Part shown: one piece after another, positions 24,375 to 34,167 of the stretch
Position numbering within the stretch: position 1 is the first letter of the stretch
Layout of the letters: each line of letters begins with the position of its first letter
IMG/VR virus record: IMGVR_UViG_3300021963_004660
Span: 1-50,155 of that record
Source: a virus
DNA length: 50,155 nt
Strand: one strand, 5' to 3'
Notes under the pieces: generated by a model
The model's database searches: none
What the model saw: only the letters and a program-made list of their open reading frames with translations
What the model was told of the DNA's origin: nothing
Program-made: the position numbers and the translations under genes

Positions 24375-25658
24375 ATGGCTTCCATAGTAACTAGCAAATT
24401 CAGAGTCCACAATGCACAGCAGTTCGTGGAGTCTTTCTCCGAAGCGGCAAACACAACAATGTATTTGTTTGTCGGAAAAAATACAGCATTTCCAGACGAT
24501 AACAATCCACCAACTCCAGTAAATTCTACTGCAAATATTGAATTTACTCCTTGGCGTGATATGTTTGGTGCAAAGCGTGTTCAGGCATCCGATGTAACAC
24601 ACGCAATCCCAAGACACAATTGGGTTTCTGGTACTATATACGACTATTACGATAGTCAAGATACTAACTTGCTCGATGACGATTTTTACGTTTTGACAGA
24701 AGATTATAACGTATACAAGTGTCTTTGGAATGCAGGTGGTACTGCATCCACAACAAAGCCAACAGGCGTAAGTACTTCACAGTTTACTACTGCTGATGGA
24801 TACATTTGGAAATACATGTATACTGTTACTACAGCAAATGCATTGAAATTCTTAACAAACGATTATATTCCAGTTCAGACACTAGCATCCGATGATGGTT
24901 CAGATCAATGGGACGTTCAAGCTGCCGCTGTTGATGGTGGCATACACGTAGTTAGCGTAACTGGTGGTGGTTCTGGATATGGTTCTGCACCAGCAGTCAC
25001 AATCACTGGCGATGGTACGGGCGCAACTGCAAACTCGACAATTAGTGGTGGTGGTGCAGTTACAGCAGTTACAATTACAAATCCAGGTTCTGGATACACT
25101 AGAGCAACTGTTACTTTTGCATCGGGTAGTGCTACAGCAACTGCAATCATTTCTCCAAAAGGTGGCCACGGCGCAAATCCTGTTGAAGAATTAGGTGGCA
25201 AGTATGTTATGATTAACTCTCGTTTAGACGGAAGCGAATCAAACACAATTTCTACAGCAAACGAATTTAGACAAGTTGGTTTAGTCAGAGACCCATATTT
25301 GTTTGGAACTACAACAAGAGCAACAGGTTCTTCTTACAGACAAACTTATCGTTACACAGTATCAGGTTCCGGAAACTTTACATTAGATGAAGTTGTTACT
25401 AGCGGAAGCAATACTGCATATGTTGTTGAATGGGACGCAACAAATAACTACTTGTACACAACAAAGCCGTTGAATTTAGCGTTTGCTAACGCCGCAACAG
25501 TATCTGGTGGTACATCAGGAACAACTCGCACGATTACTGCAATCAGCACACCAAGTTTGGATGCATACTCTGGTGATTTACTATACGTTGAGAATAGAGT
25601 TCCTATTGCAAGAGCAACGGATCAAATCGAAGACGTTAAACTGATTATTCAATTCTAA
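24375..25658 (+). CDS. 8: Baseplate wedge protein gp8
   Basis: A 427-aa protein of the gp8 type (T4: 334 aa). Seen: SFSEAANTTMYLFVGKNTAF, PWRDMFGAKRVQASDV, DDDFYVLTEDYNVYKCLWN and TADGYIWKYMYTV, the conserved gp8 core. Extra to T4 is a middle insertion (about residues 195-255) of GGGSGYGSAPAVTITGDGTG and NPGSGYTRATVTFAS repeats, the same family as in the preceding gp7-like protein. gp8 joins gp7 and gp10 in the wedge arm. It has its own TATAAATA promoter. Confidence 0.88.
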   Translation: MASIVTSKFRVHNAQQFVESFSEAANTTMYLFVGKNTAFPDDNNPPTPVNSTANIEFTPWRDMFGAKRVQASDVTHAIPRHNWVSGTIYDYYDSQDTNLLDDDFYVLTEDYNVYKCLWNAGGTASTTKPTGVSTSQFTTADGYIWKYMYTVTTANALKFLTNDYIPVQTLASDDGSDQWDVQAAAVDGGIHVVSVTGGGSGYGSAPAVTITGDGTGATANSTISGGGAVTAVTITNPGSGYTRATVTFASGSATATAIISPKGGHGANPVEELGGKYVMINSRLDGSESNTISTANEFRQVGLVRDPYLFGTTTRATGSSYRQTYRYTVSGSGNFTLDEVVTSGSNTAYVVEWDATNNYLYTTKPLNLAFANAATVSGGTSGTTRTITAISTPSLDAYSGDLLYVENRVPIARATDQIEDVKLIIQF

Positions 25659-25675
25659 ATTAAAAAGAAATACAA

Positions 25676-28600
25676 ATGGCAAATCCAGGCGGTGTAGACT
25701 TAAATACAAGTCCTTATTATGACGATTTTGACGAAGACAAAAAATTTGTAAGAGTTCTGTATAGACCAGGTCGTGCTGTTCAGGCTAGAGAATTATCTCA
25801 AGCACAAACATTACAGCAGTCTCAGGTAAAACGTTTTGCAGATTATTTCTTCAAACAAGGTGCAATCGTTGACGGGTGCGAACAAACACTCGACTTGAAC
25901 ATGCAATACGTTAAACTTCAGTCCACCTATAATGGTGCTGAAGTTGACGTTACTGACTTTGAAGGCGTTAATGTTTTTGGTGCAATTACAGGACTTAAAG
26001 CCTATGTTGGACTTGTTGAAGATGTGTCGGGAACTGATCCTAAAACATTGTTCATTAACTATTTGACTTCCGGTTCAGTTGTTCTTACTGTTAACACAGC
26101 ACCATCTACATTGACTGTTGGTAACACTATTACATTTTCAACAGGCAATACAGCGACTATTCAGGCATTCTACACAGACCCAATTACATCTGTAAACAAA
26201 ATTTTCGTTTCAAATGTAACAGGAACGTTGACTACAACAACTGCAAATACTGTGGCAAACACAGGCTCTACTGTTATATTGAACGTTACCGCAGTATCCG
26301 ATAAGAGATCAAATACGACATTCGACAATAGCGAAGTATTGTTTACTTCAGCAGTATCTGGTCGTGCATATGCAAATGCGGCATCTACAGACGCAACACA
26401 ATATGTTGTAGACGAAGGTCTTTCTACTGAAGAAGTTTTCACTAAAGGTTCTAAGATTACAGTATCCGATGGTGTAGTTTACCTTGCAGACCACTTTGTC
26501 AAAAACAGTTCTCAGACATTAATTCTTGACAAGTATACAAACAGACCAACATACAAAGTTGGATTTGTTCCAAGCAAATCATTCGTTGATTATATCGAAG
26601 ACAATACATTAGTTGATAACGCACAAGGCACTCCAAACTATCTTGCACCTGGTGCGGATCGTTTGAAGATTGACACGGTTCTAACTAAACTTGTTCCTGG
26701 TGAAACTACAGACGAAACAGAATTTGTTAGTTTGACAGAAATCGAAGATGGTATCACGAAAAAACGTGCTATCAGCACTATCGATAGCAAGTTAGAAGAA
26801 GCAATTGCAAAACGTACATCAGAAGAATCTGGTGACTACACATTGTCTGATCCGAAGATCAACATTCGTGAACACTTGAATCAAAGCAACAATGGTGGTA
26901 GATATAGTTCTGCTGATGGTGGTAACAACAATCTATTGTTGATTGAAGTTGACCCATTAACTTCTTACGTTTCTGGATACAGAAGCGAATTGCTCGTTAA
27001 AAAAGAAGTTGAAGTATCAAAAGGACTTGATACAAAATATGTTGAACAAACAAAAACTCAAATTAACTTTGGTTCGTATGTTGAAGTTAAAGAGTTAGTA
27101 GGTATGTTCGATTTCATGGAATCAACTCAAGTTGATCTCTATGATACAGCGCAACAAGTTGTTACAAATATGGGCTACTCTACTGGTAGCGCAACTGGTA
27201 GTGCGATTGGTACTGCAAGAATTCGTTCGATTGAATATGTAAGCGGCACTCCAGGAACAGCAGATGCAAGATACTACGTATACTTGTATGATGTTACAAT
27301 GAGTTCTGGTAAGACGTTCTCGCAAGTTCGTTCTATTTACGATTCTGCAACACCAAAACGTTTTGCCGATATTGTTTTAGATGCATTCGGAAATGCAGTA
27401 CTGAAAGAAACATCTTTCAACAAAGCAATTTTTGCATTGCCATATACTGCAATTAAAACATTGCGTGACCCTAATGATAGCATTGAAACTGGTTTCAGAT
27501 TCGCTAAGAAATTCTCTGTTACATTCACTAGTGGTATCGCTACAATCTCATCGACAGATTCATCAGAAACTTTCGTTGGTACTGGTGTTTTGTCATCATC
27601 ACAAAAGAATAACTTCTATCAAGTTGTTATTAACAATGCTGGCGCAAACGTTGAGACTTCATCATTAACTGGTACTGTTAGTGTTACTGCCGCAACTACT
27701 GCCGTTACTGGTTCTGGTACATCATTCACTACGCAAGTTAACGTTGGTGATGTTATTAAAATTAACAGCTTATCTAGAAAAGTTTCAGCAATCACTAGCG
27801 ATACTGCATTGACACTTTCTGCGGCACACACAACTGGCGCAAGTGCAAATACGTTTACGAAGATTCTTCCGACTGGTGCATTGATTCCATTATCAAGCTA
27901 TGGTGGTTCTGGCACAACTAGAACAGTTAACGTTTCATCGCCAAGCACATTACAAATTGATATTAAAGAAGGTGCAACGTTTACCGCAGACGTTTACGCT
28001 TCAATGGATCGTGCAAATGCTAGAGAGAAAAATAAAGTTCTGAATTACCAGTCAACATCAAACATCAATCCAAACACACACCCAAATACAAAATCAGGAC
28101 CATTTGGTTTGGGATATGGTGACATTTATCAACTTCATGCTGTATATCAGTCTGCTGACTTTAGCACACCTGCGACAACAGGTGGAACAAATGTGACTGA
28201 AAATTATACATTGAACAATGGTCAATCTGATAATGCATACAATCACGGATACATCACACCAAAAGCTGGTGTCGTTCCTACAGGAAGATTGTTAGTTGTT
28301 TTTGATAATTTCACGCACGACACTACACAGGGTCTAGGATACTTGTCCGTTAATTCATATCCAGTTGACGATACTGCAACTGCAAACACTACAATTAACA
28401 CAAAAGACATTCCTACATATACTGGCTCTACTGGAGAGAGTTATGATTTGCGTGATTGCGTTGACTTCAGACCAATCAAAACTGCAAACACTTCTTTAAA
28501 TCCATTAGATGATTTAGGGTATCAAATTCCTACTGGTGGATTGCACACTCCACTTGTTGGGTCAGATTTTGATGCAGACTTGTTCTACTACAGAGGCAGA

Positions 28601-31600
28601 ATTGTAAAGTTGTACGTAAATACACGTGGTGTGTTTGGTATCAATAACGGCTCTTCTGGTAATCCAAATCCAACAATACCTCCAAAACTTCCAGACACAT
28701 TGGAGTTAGCAGAGATTACTATTCCTCCATATCCATCTAACCCATTAGATAGTAGAATTCGTTTGATTAAAAACAGACGATACACAATGCGTGATATCGG
28801 AAACATTAATGATAGACTTGAAAAGTTGGAATATTATACTGCTCTTGGTGTACTTGAAAAACAAGCAACAGACAAGACAGAATTAGATGCAGATGGATTC
28901 GATAGATTCAAAAATGGTATTCTTGTTGATCCGTTTACTGGTCACGGAGTTGTTGACGTTAACAACTTGGACTATCATGCGTCTATCAAACGTAATGAAC
29001 GTTTTGTAACTGCATATCAAAACAACGAAGACGAAATTAACTTGAAGTATGCAAATACTTCAGTTTCTACTACAACTAGAACAGTTGGAAATAAAATTAT
29101 TCTTCCATTTACGGAAGAAACAATGTCTGGTGGTGAACAGCCATATGCATCTAGACAGTTAAATCTTGCAGAAGAATTGACATTCACTTGGGTCGGCGAC
29201 TTACAAGCAATTCCTGCAACTGACAATTGGTTGGATACAACAAGAGACACTACACAAGATATTGTTTATAGCGATACTGGTGATGCTGATAACTGGAAGA
29301 AACTTGCTGATGCTTGGAACACAGAAGTTGCTCCAATTTCTCTGCACTGGATTGGTTCTCCACAAACAGATATTATTCCTGGAACTAGACAAACTACTAG
29401 ACAGACAATTGACGGTACCACTTTTGATATCACTAGAGCAATCACACAAACAACGCAAGAAGCATATAAGCAACTTGTTAAAGTAACTCCTGGTGCAGAA
29501 CAAAAACTCACAGGCGATAGAGTTGTTGACGTTTCTATCTCTAAAAGAATGCGTACAAGAGACTTTATCATTGTCGCAAATGGATTGAAAACAAACTCTC
29601 CAATTTATGCGTTCTTTGATGGTGTTGACGTTACTGCAAACTGTACACAAATTGAATTGGTTGGCAATACAACAATTCAAGATTTGTACGACACATTCGA
29701 TAAAGATGATTTGTTACCGACTAACGCACTAAAATGGAGAACAGTATCAACTGGCTCTCTACGTGTGAACAATGGTAAAGTATATTTGAAGTTTAGAGTT
29801 CCAGCAAATAAATTCTATACTGGACAACGTGAATTTAAACTCACAGATAGTTCTACAAATGCTGATGGAACAACAACAACTTATGCAAAGACTTCAATCT
29901 ATGCACAAGGTATCACGCAAGTTAAGAGTGCGTTAACAATTAACACACGACCAACAAGCGTTTCATTTACCGATACAACATTGAGAGAGTCTGTTGGTAG
30001 ACAAGTTCGTGACGTTCTATATCAAGAAATTTCTAGAACAGTAATTCAACCTGATCCGCCAACAAGATGGGACCCTGTTTCTCAGAGTTTCTTTGTTGAT
30101 GCGGCAAAGTATAGAAATGGTTGCTACATTAGTTCTATCGATTTGTTCTTTAAGACTAAATCTTCCGATAATACACGTGGTGTAACTGTTGAGATTCGTG
30201 AGATGTTCAACGGATATCCAACAAGAAAAATTATTGGTGGTGAAGTTGCACGCCTTGAAAATTCACAAATTAATGTCAGTGCAACTGCAAGTACTGCAAC
30301 AACATTCACATTCCCAAGTCCAGTTTACTTGACTCCTGGTAATGAATATTGCTTTACAATTAAGCCGGACAACAACGACTTAGATTACACAATTTGGGTT
30401 GCTGAGTTGGGTGGTATTGATATCACAAACTCTGACGTTGAAACTAGAATCGATAAAGCGCCAGCATCTGGTGTTCTATTCACATCATCTAACGACTACA
30501 CTTGGTCCGCAAGACAAAACTTAGACGTTAAATACAAAATGAAAGTTGCGAAATTCAGTACTACTGCAACAAAAGTTGCATATTGGAACAACGTAGATTC
30601 ATCTTCTGTTATTCCATATAATGTATTGACTCCAATGATTGAAGATCAGATTCTAGCTGACACTAACATTGTGTATGAGTTGCGTTACGCAGACAGCACA
30701 TATACAGTAAGCGATTATTCGACAATCAAAAACTTCGAGAGAATTGTATTACCTGCATTGAAGCAAGTTTCTACTTCAACCGCAGAGACAAGTAATAACT
30801 TTAAGTCTGTTACTCTAAAAGCTACATTAAGTACAACTGATTCATATATTTCTCCATATGTTGATGATGAAAGAACACGAATTGTATTTGAAGAAACTGA
30901 AATTAACAATATCACAAGCAATACTTTAACGGGCACTGTAACGTACAGTTCAGGTAGTAAAATTGTTGTTGGTTCTGGTACTGCATTTACAACTGAAGTG
31001 ACAGTCGGAGAGTATGCTAAATTTGGTGACGATTACCGTTTGGTTAGTGGCGTTACCAATAATACTTACATGACTGTTGCCACAAACTTTAGTACTGCTA
31101 ATGCAGTCGCACAAACTGTAACAGTTAGAAACGAAGAACATCCTTCTGGACCATATGCGTCAACTTCACGATACATCACTCGTCAAGTTACATTGAATGA
31201 TGGTTTTGAAGCAACGGATATGGTAACATATCTGAATGTAAATCGTCCAGCTGGTACAAGTATCAAAGTCTACTACAAGATTTTGAATGAAAACGATACT
31301 GATATTTTCAATGACAAATTCTATACTGAAATGTCTCTTGTTGGAACAGAAACGTTCACACAAGACCCTGACATTTACAAAGAAGAGAAGTATGTCATTC
31401 CTACTGACAACAAGAGTGGCGGTGCAACATTGCTTTCGGGTAATGTTCAAATTCATAGTGCAAACACTAACGTGTATGGTACAAGCACTAGATTCACAGA
31501 AGACTTAAGAATCGGTGATACAATTGCTGTTGGTACAAATAGAACAGAGCGTGTGGTTGCTACGATTGCAAACAATACATTCTTGACAGTAGATAGCACT

Positions 31601-31783
31601 TGGGCTGGATACGCTAATGGACAAGATGTATTTAAAGTATTGAATGATACTGTTGCATACACAACACCTGATGGTAGAACATTTGAAGGTTACAAATACT
31701 TTGCAGTTAAGATTGTGTTCTTGTCTGGAAATAACGCAACTGCACCAAAAGTCAAAGACTTGAGAGTGATGGCACTAGCATGA
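25676..31783 (+). CDS. 10: Giant baseplate wedge/fibre-attachment protein, gp10-like (DUF4815)
   Basis: A 2035-aa virion protein, the largest here. The N-terminus FVRVLYRPGRAVQARELSQA with QTLQQSQVKRFADYFFKQGA is the start of the DUF4815 domain found in gp10-like wedge proteins of marine T4-like phages. The central part has DIGNINDRLEKLEYYTALGV and a long helical/beta scaffold, and a domain near residue 1470 with WDPVSQSFFVDAAKYRNGCY and TPGNEYCFTIKPDNND (jelly-roll-like). Three copies of a shared beta module lie at about residues 666-730, 1753-1818 and 1922-1988. T4 gp10 has only 602 aa, so this protein likely takes over further periphery (gp9/gp11-type) functions, an inference from size and position. 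Confidence 0.82.
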   Translation: MANPGGVDLNTSPYYDDFDEDKKFVRVLYRPGRAVQARELSQAQTLQQSQVKRFADYFFKQGAIVDGCEQTLDLNMQYVKLQSTYNGAEVDVTDFEGVNVFGAITGLKAYVGLVEDVSGTDPKTLFINYLTSGSVVLTVNTAPSTLTVGNTITFSTGNTATIQAFYTDPITSVNKIFVSNVTGTLTTTTANTVANTGSTVILNVTAVSDKRSNTTFDNSEVLFTSAVSGRAYANAASTDATQYVVDEGLSTEEVFTKGSKITVSDGVVYLADHFVKNSSQTLILDKYTNRPTYKVGFVPSKSFVDYIEDNTLVDNAQGTPNYLAPGADRLKIDTVLTKLVPGETTDETEFVSLTEIEDGITKKRAISTIDSKLEEAIAKRTSEESGDYTLSDPKINIREHLNQSNNGGRYSSADGGNNNLLLIEVDPLTSYVSGYRSELLVKKEVEVSKGLDTKYVEQTKTQINFGSYVEVKELVGMFDFMESTQVDLYDTAQQVVTNMGYSTGSATGSAIGTARIRSIEYVSGTPGTADARYYVYLYDVTMSSGKTFSQVRSIYDSATPKRFADIVLDAFGNAVLKETSFNKAIFALPYTAIKTLRDPNDSIETGFRFAKKFSVTFTSGIATISSTDSSETFVGTGVLSSSQKNNFYQVVINNAGANVETSSLTGTVSVTAATTAVTGSGTSFTTQVNVGDVIKINSLSRKVSAITSDTALTLSAAHTTGASANTFTKILPTGALIPLSSYGGSGTTRTVNVSSPSTLQIDIKEGATFTADVYASMDRANAREKNKVLNYQSTSNINPNTHPNTKSGPFGLGYGDIYQLHAVYQSADFSTPATTGGTNVTENYTLNNGQSDNAYNHGYITPKAGVVPTGRLLVVFDNFTHDTTQGLGYLSVNSYPVDDTATANTTINTKDIPTYTGSTGESYDLRDCVDFRPIKTANTSLNPLDDLGYQIPTGGLHTPLVGSDFDADLFYYRGRIVKLYVNTRGVFGINNGSSGNPNPTIPPKLPDTLELAEITIPPYPSNPLDSRIRLIKNRRYTMRDIGNINDRLEKLEYYTALGVLEKQATDKTELDADGFDRFKNGILVDPFTGHGVVDVNNLDYHASIKRNERFVTAYQNNEDEINLKYANTSVSTTTRTVGNKIILPFTEETMSGGEQPYASRQLNLAEELTFTWVGDLQAIPATDNWLDTTRDTTQDIVYSDTGDADNWKKLADAWNTEVAPISLHWIGSPQTDIIPGTRQTTRQTIDGTTFDITRAITQTTQEAYKQLVKVTPGAEQKLTGDRVVDVSISKRMRTRDFIIVANGLKTNSPIYAFFDGVDVTANCTQIELVGNTTIQDLYDTFDKDDLLPTNALKWRTVSTGSLRVNNGKVYLKFRVPANKFYTGQREFKLTDSSTNADGTTTTYAKTSIYAQGITQVKSALTINTRPTSVSFTDTTLRESVGRQVRDVLYQEISRTVIQPDPPTRWDPVSQSFFVDAAKYRNGCYISSIDLFFKTKSSDNTRGVTVEIREMFNGYPTRKIIGGEVARLENSQINVSATASTATTFTFPSPVYLTPGNEYCFTIKPDNNDLDYTIWVAELGGIDITNSDVETRIDKAPASGVLFTSSNDYTWSARQNLDVKYKMKVAKFSTTATKVAYWNNVDSSSVIPYNVLTPMIEDQILADTNIVYELRYADSTYTVSDYSTIKNFERIVLPALKQVSTSTAETSNNFKSVTLKATLSTTDSYISPYVDDERTRIVFEETEINNITSNTLTGTVTYSSGSKIVVGSGTAFTTEVTVGEYAKFGDDYRLVSGVTNNTYMTVATNFSTANAVAQTVTVRNEEHPSGPYASTSRYITRQVTLNDGFEATDMVTYLNVNRPAGTSIKVYYKILNENDTDIFNDKFYTEMSLVGTETFTQDPDIYKEEKYVIPTDNKSGGATLLSGNVQIHSANTNVYGTSTRFTEDLRIGDTIAVGTNRTERVVATIANNTFLTVDSTWAGYANGQDVFKVLNDTVAYTTPDGRTFEGYKYFAVKIVFLSGNNATAPKVKDLRVMALA
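27671..27867 (+). repeat. Shared beta module, gp10-like copy 1
   Basis: Encodes GTVSVTAATTAVTGSGTSF then TTQVNVGDVIKINSLSRKV and SDTALTLSAAHTTG. By eye about half identical to the copy in the tail sheath. Confidence 0.65.
30932..31130 (+). repeat. Shared beta module, gp10-like copy 2
   Basis: Encodes GTVTYSSGSKIVVGSGTAF then TTEVTVGEYAKFGDDYRLV and NNTYMTVATNF. Same strand order as the other copies. Confidence 0.6.
31439..31640 (+). repeat. Shared beta module, gp10-like copy 3
   Basis: Encodes GNVQIHSANTNVYGTSTRF then TEDLRIGDTIAVGTNRTER and NNTFLTVDSTWAGYA. The most diverged of the gp10-like copies. Confidence 0.55.
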
Positions 31784-32028
31784 TAACACATAAAATTGAA
31801 TTGGTAGAGCCTGTTGCAGGCTTTACCGAAAGAGATACTAATTCTAAAGCGGTACTAAATACCGATACGAATTCGTTGCTAAAATATAAAATTCAGAAAC
31901 GTAAGTTATCCGAACTAAATAGAAATGCAAACGATATAAATATCCTTAGAAATGAAGTGGTGCAGATCAAATCCGATTTGAATGAAATCAAGAGCATGTT
32001 GTTACAAATAACTAATAATAGAAGATAA
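31780..32028 (+). CDS. Small coiled-coil protein between gp10-like and fibre gene
   Basis: An 82-aa protein with a C-terminal amphipathic helix (NRNANDINILRNEVVQIKSD then LNEIKSMLLQI) that looks like a trimeric or dimeric coiled coil. It overlaps the gp10-like stop by ATGA and is followed by the fibre gene after 2 nt. A linker or attachment role between wedge and fibre is plausible; I recognise no family. Confidence 0.6.
   Translation: MITHKIELVEPVAGFTERDTNSKAVLNTDTNSLLKYKIQKRKLSELNRNANDINILRNEVVQIKSDLNEIKSMLLQITNNRR
31935..31942 (+). promoter_or_regulatory. Possible intragenic late promoter TATAAATA
   Basis: Exact TATAAATA inside the 82-aa gene, about 90 nt before the fibre gene. Because several such octamers are expected by chance in AT-rich coding DNA, this is only a candidate. 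Confidence 0.3.
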
Positions 32029-32030
32029 AC

Positions 32031-33365
32031 ATGACAATCAACACAGTAGTCTTAGCGAATACGTTTAACGAGTTTAGAACAACCGTTAATGAAGTCATTG
32101 ATGCCGTTAATGCGGTATCTGGTGGTTCGGGCGTTATCAACGCAACCACACTAATCGGTGGAACAGTTTCTGCAAATAACTTGACTTCGGGCAGAATTAC
32201 ACTTGCTACTTCTGGTGGACAGTTAGTAGATGATTCCGCACTTACATACAATTCGACAACCAATGTATTAACACTAGCTGGAACAACAGATTCATCTTCA
32301 ATTTCTGATGGTACTTTAGTAGTTTCTGGTGGTGTGGGTATTGCTAAACAACTTCATGTTGGTGGAAATACTGATATCAGCGGAACCCTAACTGTTTCCG
32401 GCGACTTGCTTGTTACTGGTAATACAATTACATTCTCCGCAAATAATCTTTTGCTCGAAGACACATTCATATATCTAAATCACGGCAGTACGATTTCAAA
32501 TCCAGACTTAGGTTTTGCTGGTAATTATAATGATGGAACTTATCGTCATACTGGTTTGTTCCGTGATGCAACGGATAATAAATGGAAATTCTTTAAGAAT
32601 TATACTCCAGAGCCAACAGACCCAATAGATACAAGCAATGCAACGTTCGCATATGCAGACTTGGTTGTTCATGGACTTGAAGCAAACAATAATATTTCAG
32701 TTGCGACTGGAAAAGGATATCAAGTCAACGGAACTGAAGTTTTAAATGCTACAACTTTAGGTTCTGGTGTTGTCACATCGTCACTTACATCGGTTGGAAC
32801 AATTGGCACTGGTGTTTGGCAAGGCACAATTATCAATCCAACTTATGGTGGCACTGGTGTTAACAACGGCTCTAAGACTATTACTCTTGGTGGCAACTTA
32901 ACAACATCTGGCGCATACAATACTACAGTAACTGTAGGCGCAAACACCAGCGTAACATTACCTGCATCAGGAACATTGGTTGGCTCTAATGATACTGGCA
33001 CAGTTACAAACGCAATGTTGGCTGGTTCTATTGCAAATGCTAAACTTGTAAACAGCAGTCTAACAGTTGGTAACACTAGCATTAGTTTAGGTGGAACATC
33101 TACGACTTTAACTGGACTCTCAAGCATAACGTCCACAAATATAAATTTGACAACGTTAAATGCTTCCGGTAACGTAGTATTTTCAAGCACCGGCGCATTA
33201 AAAATTCCATCGGGAACTACAGCAGAGAGTAGTTCATACACCACAGTAGGTATGGTTCGATTTAACACGGAAACTGATGCATTAGAAGTTTATAAGTCTA
33301 CTGGTTGGGCTTCAGCGGGTGGTGGATCGTCTACCGTAAAGTTATATTACTACGGAAGTTTTTGA
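32031..33365 (+). CDS. Tail-fibre-type structural protein
   Basis: A 444-aa beta-repeat protein. Seen: FNEFRTTVNEVIDAVN, a helical N-terminal trimer-like start; VVSGGVGIAKQLHVGGNTDI and SGTLTVSGDLLVTGNTITFS, repeats common in phage fibres and large-phage structural proteins; LEDTFIYLNHGSTISNPDLG; and a C-terminal half of VGTIGTGVWQGTIINPTYGG and LPASGTLVGSNDTGTVTNAM repeats ending in VGMVRFNTETDALEVYKSTG, a typical fibre tip ending. It likely forms a trimeric short or long fibre, with the small genes downstream supplying its tip. A possible TATAAATA lies upstream inside the previous gene. Confidence 0.75.
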   Translation: MTINTVVLANTFNEFRTTVNEVIDAVNAVSGGSGVINATTLIGGTVSANNLTSGRITLATSGGQLVDDSALTYNSTTNVLTLAGTTDSSSISDGTLVVSGGVGIAKQLHVGGNTDISGTLTVSGDLLVTGNTITFSANNLLLEDTFIYLNHGSTISNPDLGFAGNYNDGTYRHTGLFRDATDNKWKFFKNYTPEPTDPIDTSNATFAYADLVVHGLEANNNISVATGKGYQVNGTEVLNATTLGSGVVTSSLTSVGTIGTGVWQGTIINPTYGGTGVNNGSKTITLGGNLTTSGAYNTTVTVGANTSVTLPASGTLVGSNDTGTVTNAMLAGSIANAKLVNSSLTVGNTSISLGGTSTTLTGLSSITSTNINLTTLNASGNVVFSSTGALKIPSGTTAESSSYTTVGMVRFNTETDALEVYKSTGWASAGGGSSTVKLYYYGSF

Positions 33366-33373
33366 TATAAATA
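33366..33373 (+). promoter_or_regulatory. Late promoter TATAAATA
   Basis: Exact TATAAATA immediately after the fibre gene stop, 28 nt before the next start. It would let the fibre-tip genes (33.4-35.8 kb) be expressed separately. AGAGGA RBS follows. Confidence 0.65.
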
Positions 33374-33401
33374 CTTCATACAAATTAACAGAGGATAAAA
33401 A

Positions 33402-33716
33402 ATGGCATCAGGAATTTTAGCAAAATCAGATCCGACAGGAGCAACAGAAACGACAGTATATACTGCACCATCTGGAAAAACTACTAGTTGTACAATTTCA
33501 GTTTGTAATAGAAGCACAAGTGACGCATCAAAAATTAGAATTGGATTGACAGACCTTTCTGTACTAACTGCAAATAGTTATATCGAATATGAAGCCGCTA
33601 TCCCTCCTACTGGAGTTTTAGAAAGATCGGCTATAGTATTGTTGGCAGGTCAAAAAATTATTGTTAGACCTTCAACATCAGACCTTTCGGTTGTTGTTTT
33701 TGGTGTAGAGGAGTAA
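33402..33716 (+). CDS. Small beta-sandwich virion protein
   Basis: A 104-aa protein with an all-beta pattern: TTVYTAPSGKTTSCTISVCN, an IRIGLTDLS strand, YIEYEAAIPPTGVLERSAIV and GQKIIVRPSTSDLSVVVFGV. The 'YTAP-G-x-T-T-x-x-x-x-V-x-N-R-x' start and the 'G-x-I-x-V-x-S-x-x-x-x-V-V-x-G' end are those of small phage tail or fibre decoration proteins. It lies under its own late promoter at the fibre locus. Function inferred only as a fibre or tail accessory. Confidence 0.6.
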   Translation: MASGILAKSDPTGATETTVYTAPSGKTTSCTISVCNRSTSDASKIRIGLTDLSVLTANSYIEYEAAIPPTGVLERSAIVLLAGQKIIVRPSTSDLSVVVFGVEE

Positions 33717-33722
33717 TTTTAA

Positions 33723-34166
33723 ATGTTAGTAGAAGACCCAAATTTAGTATACCTTCACGTTGAAAATGATGTAGTAGTAAACAGACTTCTGGGAAATCCC
33801 GTTGCGGCCGCACCAGAAAATTGTTATGTTCAGACTTATCCTGTTTATCCTGGATGGAAAAAAATTAACGAAGACACATTCATTCCATCTGAAATGACAG
33901 AGGAAGAGTTTAATACAATAGCAGATGCAACCAAGCAAGAAATAATTGAAACTAAAGAATATTATGATAATTTAGTTGCTAGTTCACACTATCAAAATAA
34001 TTTATCAGATGAAGTAAAATTGTCTGTCGATCTTTTTGTTTCTAATTTTAATTTTGTGTATGAGAAAATTAATCAACACAAAGGCTGGGCTATTGAATAT
34101 TTGCAACAAAAACTTTCTTATGGCGAGCCATTCACTGTAAGACCTAATATAGAAAACGAGGTTTAA
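33723..34166 (+). CDS. Possible fibre assembly/accessory protein (147 aa)
   Basis: A 147-aa acidic protein: beta start (LVYLHVENDVVVNRLLGNPV), a motif YPGWKKINEDTFIPSE, then long helices (EEEFNTIADATKQEIIETKE, VKLSVDLFVSNFNFVYEKIN). A beta N-terminus with a helical C-terminus next to fibre genes resembles tail-fibre assembly chaperones in outline, but no diagnostic motif is seen. It contains one of the window's five GCGGCCGC sites, encoding AAA. It is followed after 1 nt by the Cys-rich adhesin. Confidence 0.55.
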   Translation: MLVEDPNLVYLHVENDVVVNRLLGNPVAAAPENCYVQTYPVYPGWKKINEDTFIPSEMTEEEFNTIADATKQEIIETKEYYDNLVASSHYQNNLSDEVKLSVDLFVSNFNFVYEKINQHKGWAIEYLQQKLSYGEPFTVRPNIENEV

Positions 34167-34167
34167 G

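Noticed and set aside
24216-24659. 147-aa minus-strand frame opposite gp7-like/gp8, and similar long antisense frames at 457-894, 29201-29680, 32843-33268, 45711-46097
   Set aside because: They lie wholly opposite well-supported genes, have no RBS or motif, and show the biased composition expected from reverse reading of Ala/Thr/Ser-rich coding strands.
33804-33811. NotI sites as signs of cloning-vector or linker contamination
   Set aside because: All five are in frame within intact phage genes and encode Ala-Ala-Ala with native flanks.
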